Notes: generated from the sequence alone by a model not told the origin. A stretch of 64,000 nucleotides of DNA from Nitratireductor aquimarinus (GCF_017255295.1 NZ_JAFKDE010000004.1:1-64000), one strand, 5' to 3'. Numbered from the stretch's first letter, positions 1-8,871 are shown. Translations and numbers: made by a program.

Positions 1-119
1 TGGCGAGGTCGATCGCCAAAATATGCACGTCTGACATAGTGTCCTCCTTCGAATGTGCCGCAGCGGCGAAGATGGCATCATACGACGCCGCTCGAAGGGG
101 CATCCACCGCATCAGTTCA
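1..119 (-). mobile_element. End of an IS110-type element with the first codons of its transposase
   Basis: The first 119 bases are, as far as I can read them, the exact reverse complement of 24318-24436. Reading on the minus strand, the end begins TGAACTGATGCGG and leads after about 80 bases to an ATG at 37-35 preceded by a GGAGG-like ribosome site. The visible peptide begins MSDVHILAIDLA, the N-terminus of an IS110-family (DEDD) transposase. The element continues beyond the left edge. Its end abuts the IS3 orfB fragment, so it inserted into that gene. Confidence 0.7.
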
Positions 120-490
120 ACTTGATTGGGGCGGTCGATCTGCATCTTCCTCAGCAAGTACGGATAGACAGGATGCTGGGGATGCGGCTGACTGGTTCTG
201 GGCCGTTTGTAGATCGCCTCCAAGCCCATCTTTGCCATCAACTGCCTGACGCGATGACGGCCAATGGTCGTTCCTTCTCTTCGCAGATAAGCTGCGATCT
301 GGCGGCTACCGAAGAACGGATATTTGGTGAACACGCGGTCGATCTCTTTCATCAGCGCCAGCGTGTCCGGATTGACGCCGACCGGTGTGTAGTAGAAGGC
401 CGATCGTGACAACCGCACCAGCTTGCATTGCTGGCTGATGCTCAGTTCAGGGTGATCCCGTTTGATCATCGCGCGTTTCTTCTCCGGGCT
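120..490 (-). pseudogene. IS3-family transposase OrfB, N-terminal part, broken by an IS110-type insertion
   Basis: Translating the minus strand gives the usual N-terminal section of an IS3-group OrfB: the HTH_21-like region with RSAFYYTPVG, FGSRQIAAYLRREG and RPRTSQPHPQHPVYPYLLRK. The reading ends at base 120, where the IS110-type end starts, so the whole DDE catalytic core is missing from this window. It overlaps the end of orfA at 490 in a different frame, as in IS3 elements that use a -1 frameshift. What I see is a fragment; the family assignment comes from these motifs. Confidence 0.75.
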
Positions 491-765
491 CACCGCTTCA
501 GCCCTTCGGACAAAAAATCATTCTCGACAGCCAACCTCCCGATCTTGGCGTGCAGCTCTTTCACCTCGGCCTCGGTAGGCCCACTCTGCTTCCCGCCCGA
601 GAACACATCGGCCATGCCTTCGATGGCTTGACGCTTCCATGTGCTCACCTGGTTCGGATGCAACTGATGCTTTGCCGCGATCTCTTGCACGGTCTTGTCA
701 CCACGCAGCGCTTCCAACGCCACCTTGGCCTTAAACTGGTCTGTAAAGTTCCGGCGCTTCGCCAT
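490..765 (-). CDS. IS3-family transposase OrfA (91 aa)
   Basis: This is the small helix-turn-helix subunit of an IS3-family element, which binds the terminal inverted repeats and joins OrfB by frameshifting. The N-terminus (RRNFTDQFKAKVALEALRG) and a following HTH (VQEIAAKHQLHPNQVSTWKRQAIEG) are typical, and a leucine-rich C-terminal helix (AEVKELHAKIGRLAVENDFL) ends the protein. Its length of 91 residues is normal. The element's outer end lies at 828, where the inverted repeat (TGAAGTGGTCCCGG) is readable on the minus strand. The partner OrfB is truncated, so the gene is intact but the element is not mobile by itself. Confidence 0.85.
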   Translation of the reverse strand: MAKRRNFTDQFKAKVALEALRGDKTVQEIAAKHQLHPNQVSTWKRQAIEGMADVFSGGKQSGPTEAEVKELHAKIGRLAVENDFLSEGLKR

Positions 766-828
766 GCTCGTATCCCTTCAAAGGCTTGGGATACACCTTA
801 GCTGACTGTCCGATTTTCCGGGACCACT
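766..828 (-). repeat. IS3-family terminal end; second copy at 3690-3760
   Basis: This stretch from the orfA start to the inverted repeat reads TGAAGTGGTCCCGGAAAATC on the minus strand from 828. The same roughly 70 bases, including the orfA start codon, recur at 3690-3760 joined to a broken IS256 copy. It marks the outer boundary of the IS3 element. Bases 829-1092, between this end and the next gene, hold nothing I can recognise. Confidence 0.65.
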
Positions 829-1092
829 TCAGTGTGGCCGGGGTAGGGTCGCCAAGCCCGCACAAAAATTAAAGGTAGGTACTTGCGCTCAGGAATATTG
901 GGGCGGTGCAGTCAGCCATTCAAAATGGACAGGCACACTCTACCCCGCACCGCAACGCAAAACCGCTGAAGCGAACTCAAAACTGGGCAGAACTCGGCGG
1001 CAAGGTTACCTACGACGACGATCATACCGATGACCACACTCGACGGACGCCCGAGGCTCATCTAATAATTATGGCAGTTAATTAGGAAGTGG

Positions 1093-2049
1093 ATGGGCGT
1101 CGTGGGATATTTTGATCTGTCAGCAAGTGTCAGTGCAGCGCTACTGTTGTCAACCATTTCATCGACCTCGGTTTCCGCCAACGACACAATCAATAAAATT
1201 GCACTAAATCAAAAACTCCAAACGCAGGCGACAATCCTAAGTGAATGGCTGCAACACTATTCTTCGTTACTTCCTCCTATAGACTTAACCCAAGGGAGCA
1301 ATGAGAACGCCTTTCCCGAAGAGGCCGCAGATCCCTATACTGACCAAACGGCGAGCGATATTGGTCTGGTTTCTGAGGGGAGCGATTATGAGATTGTCTT
1401 CTCGTGCGACTTCACCAGCATGCGAGTGACTCTGGCGGCCATCGGCAAAAATCTACCCGCAATGAAAACGGTGGAGATCGGCTTACTTCCGAACCCGCTT
1501 ACTGATGTCACCCGGGATTCATTCAACCCGGACTTCTATGCGGTGCGCGGTGAGTGGGCGGTCGCAACGAAACGCGTTATACCGAATGGAGACCACGGCA
1601 TTATCATCGGGCAATGGGGAGGCAAGTACGTAAACGCCTGTCGGGATAACGGCGAATTTCGCGATGTTGACGCACTCTACTGTTCGCGCTCGAGTACGGG
1701 CAAGCTCAATAGCAGCTACGACAGAGCCAGCCTATCATCTGCGGGTGCACCGACACAGTTTTTTGACTTCAGAAACTGGTCTGATTTTGAAACGATAAAG
1801 ATATCGCTGCTGAATGGCACCGAATACATCTTTACGCAGGATTTTGCTCCGAATCAGGAGCCTTTTAGGAGCTTTTTCAGCTCCTGCTCGCCGGAACGAG
1901 CCAAGTTATTCGGCGAGGGTTTCTACAAGGGTGCAGTAATTTTTAGTCCGGATTTAGCAGGTCGGTTCAGAGATCGCCCCGAGGAGGCGAAAGCATTCTT
2001 TGAGAACGAATTGCTGACAACTCGTGAGTTCAGGAAGCTGGTAGAGTGA
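1093..2049 (+). CDS. Hypothetical protein, probably exported (318 aa)
   Basis: I do not recognise this protein. A start at the ATG with AGGAAG just upstream gives an N-terminus with a hydrophobic stretch (SASVSAALLLSTISSTSVSA), compatible with a signal peptide cleaved after residue ~29, although positive charges before it are lacking. The mature part contains five or so cysteines (CDF, ACR, YCSRS, SSCSPERAKLF) and no repeat or known catalytic motif that I can name. The stop overlaps the GTG start of the next gene (GTGA), so the two are translationally coupled and probably act together. Base composition is more AT-rich than the rest of the window and IS debris lies on both sides, which suggests acquired cargo. 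Confidence 0.7.
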   Translation: MGVVGYFDLSASVSAALLLSTISSTSVSANDTINKIALNQKLQTQATILSEWLQHYSSLLPPIDLTQGSNENAFPEEAADPYTDQTASDIGLVSEGSDYEIVFSCDFTSMRVTLAAIGKNLPAMKTVEIGLLPNPLTDVTRDSFNPDFYAVRGEWAVATKRVIPNGDHGIIIGQWGGKYVNACRDNGEFRDVDALYCSRSSTGKLNSSYDRASLSSAGAPTQFFDFRNWSDFETIKISLLNGTEYIFTQDFAPNQEPFRSFFSSCSPERAKLFGEGFYKGAVIFSPDLAGRFRDRPEEAKAFFENELLTTREFRKLVE

Positions 2050-2720
2050 ACGCGTTGGGCGGGGAAGGCATTCGGGAAGCGGTTAGTAACTACTACGCAT
2101 ATGTGCGAGAACCGAATCATAGATACAGATCGTGGGAGCACTGCTACCGCTTCTTTTCCCAACGAGCAGACATTGATAGAGATCGCGCATGCCTCCATCT
2201 TGGGTTCTATCTTGCCAGCTGGGGCATGCTTCGTGGTTCTACGAAACTTCTCCAAAAAGACTATAAAGTCCACGAAGAAGCGGTTGATATTATACTTTCA
2301 CCCCAATATGACTGCCTTCATGGACTACCCTTGGAAAACGCCTGTATTCTTCAGAGTCATTTATTCAGTCTTATATCAAATCTTCGCGAAGCATACAGAA
2401 TTCTATTACTAACAGAAATTAGAGGAGGGATATCTGACACCTTAATAACAAAAATCCTTCTTGGAACTATGGGATGCATACCGGCATACGACCGCTTTTT
2501 AGTTAGAGGACTACGCGATGCGGGGCTCCCCTACTCTGGCTTAAAACAGAGAAACTTCAGTAAAATTATTGAGTACTGTAACATCCATCAAGAATGCTTC
2601 AATCTCGCACGCTCTGAAGTCAATCAGAGCTCACAGAAAGAAGAAGTAAACTACCCCATAATGAAGGTGGTTGATATGTACTTCTGGATGCGCGGAGCGA
2701 ACCTTGCGGCATCGAACTAA
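2046..2720 (+). CDS. Conserved-type hypothetical protein (224 aa), cargo gene
   Basis: The GTG start overlaps the stop of the preceding gene by four bases. The sequence is compact and apparently soluble. Striking blocks are LGFYLASWGMLRGSTKLLQKDY near residues 50-75, LITKILLGTMGCIPAYDRFLVRGL near 135-160 and YPIMKVVDMYFWMRG at the C-terminus. Blocks of this kind occur, to my recollection, in a widespread uncharacterised bacterial family often found in accessory DNA; I know of no assigned function. The coding region is distinctly AT-rich compared with the adjacent high-GC genes. The pair 1093-2720 lies between an IS3 end and IS66/IS5 fragments, so horizontal acquisition is likely. A role in defence is only a guess. 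Confidence 0.7.
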   Translation: MNALGGEGIREAVSNYYAYVREPNHRYRSWEHCYRFFSQRADIDRDRACLHLGFYLASWGMLRGSTKLLQKDYKVHEEAVDIILSPQYDCLHGLPLENACILQSHLFSLISNLREAYRILLLTEIRGGISDTLITKILLGTMGCIPAYDRFLVRGLRDAGLPYSGLKQRNFSKIIEYCNIHQECFNLARSEVNQSSQKEEVNYPIMKVVDMYFWMRGANLAASN

Positions 2721-2919
2721 TCAAACAGCAGCTGACCGTGATTGGTAAAGATCGAGCGCACTCCCTATAGCAAATCATGAAGCCCCGCACACATTCTAGA
2801 TCGCGCGGACAAGTTGAAGCATTCTCGAAGCTGAATTTCTTATAAGGCAATGAATTCGCAAGAAGACTGATTACCCCCCTTCATAACCCACCAACCATCT
2901 AAAGTAAGCGGTGCGCCGG

Positions 2920-2982
2920 TCACACTGCCTGGTCGTAGTTCCATGGCAGGAGTTCACCGATCCGGGATTGTTTGTGGCCATT
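2920..2982 (-). pseudogene. IS66-family TnpC C-terminal remnant
   Basis: On the minus strand the reading PNGHKQSRIGELLPWNYDQAV followed by a stop matches the conserved tail of IS66-family TnpC transposases (RIDELLPWNY...). Only about 20 codons remain; the sequence upstream switches to an IS5-type end. Bases 2721-2919 contain no gene that I can support. Confidence 0.55.
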
Positions 2983-2997
2983 AGGGCTGAGACTCAA

Positions 2998-3243
2998 TCA
3001 TAGCCAGAATGCGACGAGTGTTGCGAGGGCGACGGCGGACAGGAAGTTCCTGGCGAGTTTGTCGTAGCGAGTTGCAACGCGTCGGAAGTCCTTCAGGCGG
3101 CAGAAGGCGTTTTCGATGAGATGGCGGCTCTTGTAGCGTCTGGTGTCATACCGGATGGCGCGCTTGCGGTTTGACCGGCCCGGTATGACCGGGACAATGT
3201 GAGATTGGCGCAGGTGCTTTCGCAGGCTGTTTGCTGCGGAGCG
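2998..3243 (-). pseudogene. IS5-family transposase C-terminal fragment
   Basis: The reading ANSLRKHLRQSHIVPVIPGRSNRKRAIRYD...RHLIENAFCRLKDFRRVATRYDKLARNFLSAVALATLVAFWL is the C-terminal part of an IS5-family (IS427-like) DDE transposase, including the glutamate of the catalytic triad in LIENAF. The N-terminal half is absent. Residues before ANSL (upstream of about 3243) no longer match the family. Bases 3244-3318 lie between this fragment and the IS256 end and contain nothing recognisable. Confidence 0.75.
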
Positions 3244-3318
3244 ACAAACAACGTGAGAGTTCAGCGTCAATCAGGATGAGAATGCCGACGGGTTGGAACG
3301 CAGGGAGGGCGTAGCCGG

Positions 3319-3689
3319 GACTATCCTGATTTTTGTGCCCTGACGTGGTAACTGCTCTGAGAGGAGACCCACGTATGAGCATCGACAAAGACCTTCTAGA
3401 CCGGCTGATGGAAGGCCGCTCGCCTGGCGATCTGTTTGGCAAGACCGGCATCCTGGCGGAACTGACCAAGGCGCTAGCGGAACGTGCGCTGAGCACTGAG
3501 ATAGACGTCCATCTGGATGAAGAGCGTGCAGAAGAAGCACCTGAGGGCCAGAACCAGCCCCCCAATCGCCGCAACGGGCGCAGCCAGAAGACGGTTACCA
3601 CCGACAGCGGCAAGGTTGTCCTGGACATTCCTCGTGACCGCAATGGCACCTTCGATCCGGTGCTGATCGCCAAATATCAGCGGCGCTTC
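3319..3689 (+). mobile_element. IS256-family element, truncated left part
   Basis: The terminal sequence GACTATCCTGATTTTTGTGCC and the start of the transposase (ATG at 3375; MSIDKDLLDRLMEGRSPGDLFGKTG...) match the second, longer copy at 24203. The reading stays open for about 105 residues to AKYQRRF. It then continues directly into the end of an IS3 element at about 3690, with a short shared stretch (CGGCG.TTC) at the joint. The catalytic core is missing. The truncation by fusion to another IS end points to recombination or a nested insertion followed by deletion. Confidence 0.8.
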
Positions 3690-3760
3690 GCCATGCTCGT
3701 ATCCCTTCAAAGGCTTGGGATACACCTTAGCTGACTGTCCGATTTTCCGGGACCACTTCA
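3690..3760 (-). repeat. Second copy of the IS3-family end
   Basis: These bases repeat 761-828, including the orfA start codon and the terminal TGAAGTGGTCCCGG (minus strand, from 3760). The copy is fused on its left to the broken IS256 element and on its right to a different IS3 orfB. The direct contact of three element pieces shows at least two successive rearrangements. Confidence 0.7.
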
Positions 3761-3945
3761 CATCGGCTGGGGCTGGTTCTATCTGTCAACGATCCTCGAC
3801 GACTACAGCCGGTATATCATCGCATGGAAGCTCTGCACGACGATGAAGACCGAGGATGTGACCGACACCCTCGACCTGGCATTGCAGGCATCGGGGTGTG
3901 ATCAGGCAACGGTGCTGCACAAGCCGCGCCTGCTCTCGGACAACG
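3761..3945 (+). pseudogene. IS3-family (second type) OrfB fragment, 5' part of the core
   Basis: The plus strand reads IGWGWFYLSTILDDYSRYIIAWKL...LHKPRLLSDN, the first part of the rve integrase core including the DDYSR aspartate. The reading stops at 3945, where an IS110 element begins, and resumes at 5545. It is a gene cut in two by a clean insertion, and its N-terminus is also missing. Confidence 0.75.
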
Positions 3946-5544
3946 TCCTATATCGGGAAGATTTTGGCTGCTTAGGTCAGCAGGTCATGGGGCATCCGGT
4001 GTCCCGGATGCCCTGATATGGTTGCCCAAGCGGTCTCCGCCGTCAAGAAGCGGTCTCTCCCATAGCAAACACAGGGTACGCACGATTGCGGCCCTCACCG
4101 TCCTTAAGACGAGATCCAAATTCCAAGCGGAAGACCTGAACATTATCTACGAGGTCAGCGAACTGCCTCCACCTGGGCTCACCCCCTCGAAGAAGGGGCG
4201 ATAGGGTTCGCCGTGCTTGACCACAGCGTGTACGGTGCGCGCCATCTTGGCCGCGATGGCGGTGTAGGCCTTGCGGCGCAAATGGGCGTTATGTCGATCT
4301 CGTGCGATGTAGCGTTCGAACTTGTCGCGGAAGCTGTTCGTGCGTTTGAGTACGGCAACCTGCCCAGCCATCCAGAAGGTTCGGCGGAGTCGGGCATTGC
4401 CGTATTTGGAGATCCGGCTCTGGCCGCGGAACATGCCGGACTGGACGGTGGCGAGGTCCATGCCGCAGAACTTCAGGAATTGGCGGTGATGGCGAAAACG
4501 GCGCAAATCCCCGGCCTCTGCCAGGATGGTCAGGGCGTTGATCGGGCCGATCCCGGGGATGGTTGTCAGAAGCTGGTAATCGGGATGATCGGATAGAAGC
4601 TCGACGGCCCGCGCCTCGATCTCGTTGCGTTGGCGAACCAGGCTTCGGCCTTCGGCCAACACGAGGCGGAACATGCGCACGGCGTCGGAATCCGGGTGAA
4701 CCGGCAGGCCCACAGAGCCAACCGCCGTTGAGTAAATATCTGAGAGCAGGCGCTCTTTGGACACCTTGCGGCCGACCACCTGCCAGGCGTCGGCGACGAA
4801 GACCTCCTTGCGCATGGCCGTGATCATGCCGGGCGTTGGATACTTCTCGAGAAAGGCGAGAAACCAGTCGGTTCGCGAGCTTCGATGAAACCGTTCGGCC
4901 TCGGGAAAGTAGAGCGGCAGGTAATGCGTCAGAATGCGGTGCCAGAGCTCGGTCTTCGAACGCGAGACGATCTCATGGGTCTTCGACAACTCCTGGATGT
5001 CGGCAACGCCGGTCGCAAGCGGATCGTGGAAGAACTGCACCGCGCCGATCTCCAGCATGCGCAGGATGACCTGGGCGTCCTTCGGATCGTTCTTGTCCCA
5101 GCTGTTGTGCAGGGCCTCACGCGTTCGAGCCAGGCCAACAGAGGACACGAGCTTCAGATCGAACCCGGCCTGGCCGAGATGATGCGCCAACGGTCGATGA
5201 TAGTTGCCGGTCGCCTCGAACCCGATCCTCACAGGCAGACCGTAGTCCATAAGTATGGCGGCCAAGCGCCGAAAGTCGTCGAGTGTGTTTGTGATCGTCA
5301 ATCGACGGCGGCGCTTCTTGCCAGGCGCGCCGATCAGCACCTCATGGCGGTGCTTGGAAATGTCGATGGCGACCAACAAGGTCGAGGCGGTAGTATCGGT
5401 GGCGGTCATAGCCGGTCTCCTCAGCGGTGTGATTTGTGCAAAACCACTGTTGAGACCTGAGACCCGGTTATGGCCACCCGCTGCGCTATTTGGGGGCTGC
5501 GCGCGCGGCCATAACCTCAAACAAGCGCTTCTTCCCGAGGTGCT
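3946..5544 (-). mobile_element. Complete IS110-family insertion element
   Basis: The boundaries are fixed by the interrupted IS3 orfB. Its reading breaks after ...GACAACG at 3945 and continues as ACGGGTCGAGC at 5545, so removing the element restores N-G-S-S. The trinucleotide ACG is present on both sides and may be a short target duplication or chance; IS110 elements typically make little or no duplication. The single transposase gene is on the minus strand. The clean junction suggests a fairly recent event. Confidence 0.8.
4147..5409 (-). CDS. IS110-family transposase (420 aa)
   Basis: This is a DEDD-type transposase related to RuvC, with two Pfam-type regions. The N-terminal DEDD_Tnp_IS110 domain carries LLVAIDISKHRHEV near residue 10, FEATGNYHRPLAHHLG near 65 and NDPKDAQVILRML near 105. 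The C-terminal transposase_20 domain shows LLTTIPGIGPINALTILAEAGD near 290 and the conserved FCGMDLATVQSGMFRGQSRISKYGNARLRRTFWMAG. I chose the ATG at 5409 because the longer reading upstream has no family resemblance. All four acidic positions appear present, so the protein may be active. Confidence 0.9.
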   Translation of the reverse strand: MTATDTTASTLLVAIDISKHRHEVLIGAPGKKRRRRLTITNTLDDFRRLAAILMDYGLPVRIGFEATGNYHRPLAHHLGQAGFDLKLVSSVGLARTREALHNSWDKNDPKDAQVILRMLEIGAVQFFHDPLATGVADIQELSKTHEIVSRSKTELWHRILTHYLPLYFPEAERFHRSSRTDWFLAFLEKYPTPGMITAMRKEVFVADAWQVVGRKVSKERLLSDIYSTAVGSVGLPVHPDSDAVRMFRLVLAEGRSLVRQRNEIEARAVELLSDHPDYQLLTTIPGIGPINALTILAEAGDLRRFRHHRQFLKFCGMDLATVQSGMFRGQSRISKYGNARLRRTFWMAGQVAVLKRTNSFRDKFERYIARDRHNAHLRRKAYTAIAAKMARTVHAVVKHGEPYRPFFEGVSPGGGSSLTS

Positions 5545-5897
5545 ACGGGTCGAGCTACATCTCCGGCGAACTGGCGGATTGGCTTGAAGATCAAAAGATG
5601 GATCACGTCCGAGGCGCGCCGTATCACCCGCAAACCCAGGGCAAGATCGAGCGCTGGCATCAGACCCTGAAGAACCGCATCCTGCTGGAAAATTACTATC
5701 TGCCGGGCGATCTTCGGCAGCAGATCGAGGCCTTTGTCGAGCACTACAACCATCGCCGCTACCACGAGAGCCTGCAGAACCTTACCCCGGCAGACGTCTA
5801 CTTCGGACGCGGCCAGACCATCTTGAAACAACGAGAAAGGATCAAACGGAAGACCATCGAAACCCGGCGCGTGCTTCACCGCAAATCCGCCGCATAA
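5545..5897 (+). pseudogene. IS3-family (second type) OrfB fragment, 3' part
   Basis: This is the continuation of the gene interrupted at 3945: GSSYISGELADWLEDQKMDHVRGAPYHPQTQGKIERWHQTLKNRI, including the catalytic glutamate in GKIERWHQ, and the C-terminal NHRRYHESLQNLTPADVYFGR. It runs to its natural stop at 5897. Together with 3761-3945 it would make most of an rve-type transposase core. Confidence 0.8.
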
Positions 5898-5977
5898 TCA
5901 AACCAACCAGATGCGCCAGACCCTCTCTTAGCTCAGGCTGCCAACTGGCCCAAAATCTCTGACGACGGACATACTCC

Positions 5978-6055
5978 GCCGTTGACATCGTGGACATCTT
6001 CCAGCCCGACGAATGCGCCAATTACTTCAGCTCCTGCGGGTATGAACCAGAATGA
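5978..6055 (+). pseudogene. IS630-family transposase C-terminal remnant
   Basis: The plus strand reads AVDIVDIFQPDECANYFSSCGYEPE followed by a stop and then the tail TCGGAAAACGCTC. This is the characteristic end of IS630-family transposases (PDECANYF...GY) and their terminal sequence. Nothing upstream continues the family, so only the last two dozen codons survive. Confidence 0.6.
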
Positions 6056-6132
6056 TCGGAAAACGCTCTAATGCAACAGACCCGACAGGACACTTGGCAA
6101 AAAACACGAGGTTGCGACAAAGCCATCCGGTT

Positions 6133-6813
6133 CTAGTTCACAAGTTCACGCGACATGGTACTGGACGATCCATGATACGCATCAAGCTTTTGGGCAGCTA
6201 TCACGACCTCAACCCTATTGCGTGCGTTCAATTTCTGCATCAACGTTGTCATGTAGTGCTTCACGGTTTTTTCCGCGATCTGGAGCTGTAAGGCGATTTC
6301 CTTGTTTGTTCGACCGCACAGTAGAAGCCTGACAATCTGATCTTCGCGAACCGTGAGCTTGAGTGGTTGAGCGGACCTTTCCAGCGATTGGTTTCGAAGC
6401 GACGCAATCACCTTCGCCGCCAGGCTGGGAGTGATGAATGTTTCTCCGGCCACAATACTGTCGATTGCGGCAAACAGATCTTCATCGGTGCTCCCCTTGA
6501 GCACGTAACCACGAGCGCCCGCCTCCAAAGCCCTGACAGCGTGATCGATTCCGGAAGATGCGGTAAACACCAGCACTTTGGTGTCAGGAGCGACCTCTTG
6601 AATTGTCCTTATCGCGCCAAAGGCATCGCCTGGCATATTGAGGTCAATCAGCAATAGATCCGGATGGACGCTGGTTGAGATTGAAACGGCATCCTGAGCG
6701 CACTGTCCTTGCTCAACGACCTTGAAGCGCCGAAGCGAGGCAAACATACCCACTAAGCCCTTCAGCAATACAGGATGATCGTCGATGAACGCGACGGAAA
6801 CTCTACTAACCAT
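6133..6813 (-). CDS. LuxR/NarL-family response regulator (226 aa)
   Basis: It receives phosphate from a histidine kinase, presumably the one encoded upstream at 7313-8821, and binds DNA. The N-terminal receiver domain has the acidic pair DD at residues 11-12 (AFIDDHPVLLKG) and the phospho-acceptor D57 in LLLIDLNMP. The C-terminal GerE-type HTH is clear (LTVREDQIVRLLLCGRTNKEIALQLQIAEKTVKHYMTTLMQKLNARNRVEVV). The start at 6813 has a strong AAGGGGG ribosome site; the reading extends further upstream without support. A 499-base gap separates it from the kinase gene, so it may have its own promoter. Likely targets are the peroxidase/secretion genes upstream, by position only. Confidence 0.9.
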   Translation of the reverse strand: MVSRVSVAFIDDHPVLLKGLVGMFASLRRFKVVEQGQCAQDAVSISTSVHPDLLLIDLNMPGDAFGAIRTIQEVAPDTKVLVFTASSGIDHAVRALEAGARGYVLKGSTDEDLFAAIDSIVAGETFITPSLAAKVIASLRNQSLERSAQPLKLTVREDQIVRLLLCGRTNKEIALQLQIAEKTVKHYMTTLMQKLNARNRVEVVIAAQKLDAYHGSSSTMSRELVN

Positions 6814-7312
6814 GCAGCACCCCCTTAGGCTGCCCAGTTCAATTTTATTCACTTTTTTGGGGCAGCAGCTACCCAAGCAACATCACCAGCAAACGCCCTT
6901 CGCTTCACCGGACCAATTACCTGTTTGCTAATTCTCGACCCAAACAGCGCTGTTGATCTTCATTCGTTGCCTCTGCCATTTCAGCGGAACCGATATTTGT
7001 TGTCCACTAGTCCATTTGGCGGATGCGAAGCGTCTTGACGCTAACAGAGCACCTTATCACGTATACCCAGTTTACCATAACCGACAGTGATACCCCCTGG
7101 CCACTACGTTTGACACCAAGAAACAGAACTCCCAGGGTATGTTCTCAAATCAGCCTCAAGCTGAGCCTGTGAGAAACGGAGGCATTTTGATAAAAACTTC
7201 GGTCGGGATAGTCGCATGTGACGATGCTGTCGCTAAAGTCTTAAGAAGCCGCCCACCAATCCAGAGGGCATTCCCCATTTGCGCAAAGTCAAGAGAGTTA
7301 CAACAAATACGA
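6814..7312. other. Gene-free interval between kinase and regulator genes
   Basis: About 500 bases separate the sensor kinase stop from the regulator start, both on the minus strand. I see no gene, no RNA and no convincing terminator in it. Two related strings, GGGTATCAC and GGGTATACGTGAT, lie near 7070-7100 when read on the minus strand and could be part of a promoter or operator, but I cannot assign them. Confidence 0.4.
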
Positions 7313-8821
7313 TCACGAATTCGCGGTCGCTGGAAACGTAACCGATACGGTTGTCCCCGCCTGTGGTTCTGAACGAATTTCAACGCGTCCACCGAAGGCC
7401 TGCACCCGGTTATGAATCCCGCGCAGACCAAGTCCCGCAATCCTAGGCGACTGCCCCTCCTCCGAACCGATACCGGGGCCGGCATCGGATATCTCCAGTC
7501 TTAAAACACCATTGATAAAATGGGCGCGCACCCTTTGGCCTGCGCCATGAGCATGCCTGAATGAATTGTTCAGCGCCTCCTGAACAATCCGGTACAAGCA
7601 AATTTTCATGGCTGTGGAGACCCTTGCCGGCAACATTCCTATGACCGTTTCGACCTTGCTGCCCGTCAGGTTTTCATGCCGGTACGACGCCAAGCGAATG
7701 GTGTCCTCGGTGGAGATATCGCCGATCTCCGGAAGAACAAGGCCCGTTGACAATGTTCGGAGTTCCTGAACCACGCTTGCCGCTAAATCACGCATCTCCA
7801 GGACAGTTTCACGACCTTTGGCAGAGTTCCTCAGTTTGAACGTCCCCAGCCTCAGGACCAATAGAGTAAGAAGCTGAATGGGTCCATCGTGCAGATCCTG
7901 ACCGATTCGGCCAATCAATTCTTCATTCGCCTCATTCGCTTCCAGCCTTGCTCTCTCAGCGGCAAATCTGAGCGCCTCATTTTGCGATGCCATTTCCTGG
8001 TGCACGGACATGCGCCGCTGCAACTCTACCTGTTGCGCCGCGATCTTTCTGCTTCCTTTTTTGACAATGGAGTAGAGCACAAACAGCATAACCAAGGTGG
8101 TTAGGCAAACAACTATCCATGTTTTTATGCTGCTTAGGCGCAGCTGCTCCGCCAAGGCAGTGGAATTTTCATATATTTCTCCAACTGCGATCACATTGCT
8201 CGTCCCCTGCTTAAACAGGGGGGCATAGACTTCGATGATTGAAAAACTGAGCGCCTGCTCATGCAGGCTTTCAGCACTCACCATGTCTTCAAATTCAGAA
8301 ACTATCTCGCCTCTGGCTGCTCGTGCCACGTCATTGGATACATGCTTCTCTCCGATGACTTCAGGCGCCAAGCTGCTGTAAAGTATCTGTCCGTCAGTAC
8401 TCCATATTTTTGCCGAAACGATGCTCTTGGCGATTGGCGTATCCACAAAGATCTGGTCGAGCATTTCGATGCTTTCGGCGGACAGGTGTCCACCCGGTTC
8501 AAGGCCCTGGGTGGCTGGTTCCAGGAAGGCGTTGATGAGGGCAACGCCCCCCTCTCCCGATGCGGCCAGCACACCGCGCGTAATCTGTCGATTGATCCAT
8601 GTCCCCAAGATGGCCATCGACAAAAAAAGTACGATTGTCGCAGCAATCAGGAATTGACTTGCAAGGCTCAGCCTCCGGGTACCGAACTGGCCGGCAGAAA
8701 GCCATCTCTGCAAACAAGTTTTCTTTAGCCCAGCCTGTCTATGCACCACTCTGGTTCCCGCTGCTATCAAGCCACCCGCAACCAATCCACAGAACCGTAA
8801 CACTGTCCAGCTTGCTGCCAA
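7313..8821 (-). CDS. Membrane sensor histidine kinase, NarX/DegS (HisKA_3) type (about 500 aa)
   Basis: It senses a signal outside the cytoplasmic membrane and phosphorylates a NarL-type regulator. A transmembrane helix lies at about residues 53-74 (ASQFLIAATIVLFLSMAILGTWI), an extracytoplasmic sensor region at about 75-230, and a second helix at about 233-253 (TWIVVCLTTLVMLFVLY). A coiled linker follows, then the HisKA_3 box QDLHDGPIQ with the phospho-acceptor His near residue 311. HATPase_c shows LYRIVQEALNNSFRHA and the G boxes DAGPGIG and GLGLRGIHNRV. The start is uncertain: 8821 is a TTG and other TTG/GTG codons follow. It sits 50 bases downstream of hlyD, so it may be the tail of the secretion operon. 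Confidence 0.88.
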   Translation of the reverse strand: MAASWTVLRFCGLVAGGLIAAGTRVVHRQAGLKKTCLQRWLSAGQFGTRRLSLASQFLIAATIVLFLSMAILGTWINRQITRGVLAASGEGGVALINAFLEPATQGLEPGGHLSAESIEMLDQIFVDTPIAKSIVSAKIWSTDGQILYSSLAPEVIGEKHVSNDVARAARGEIVSEFEDMVSAESLHEQALSFSIIEVYAPLFKQGTSNVIAVGEIYENSTALAEQLRLSSIKTWIVVCLTTLVMLFVLYSIVKKGSRKIAAQQVELQRRMSVHQEMASQNEALRFAAERARLEANEANEELIGRIGQDLHDGPIQLLTLLVLRLGTFKLRNSAKGRETVLEMRDLAASVVQELRTLSTGLVLPEIGDISTEDTIRLASYRHENLTGSKVETVIGMLPARVSTAMKICLYRIVQEALNNSFRHAHGAGQRVRAHFINGVLRLEISDAGPGIGSEEGQSPRIAGLGLRGIHNRVQAFGGRVEIRSEPQAGTTVSVTFPATANS

Positions 8822-8871
8822 GTATGCAGATCAACCGCAATTCCCTGTAAATGCCAAGCTGACGCAGGGCT

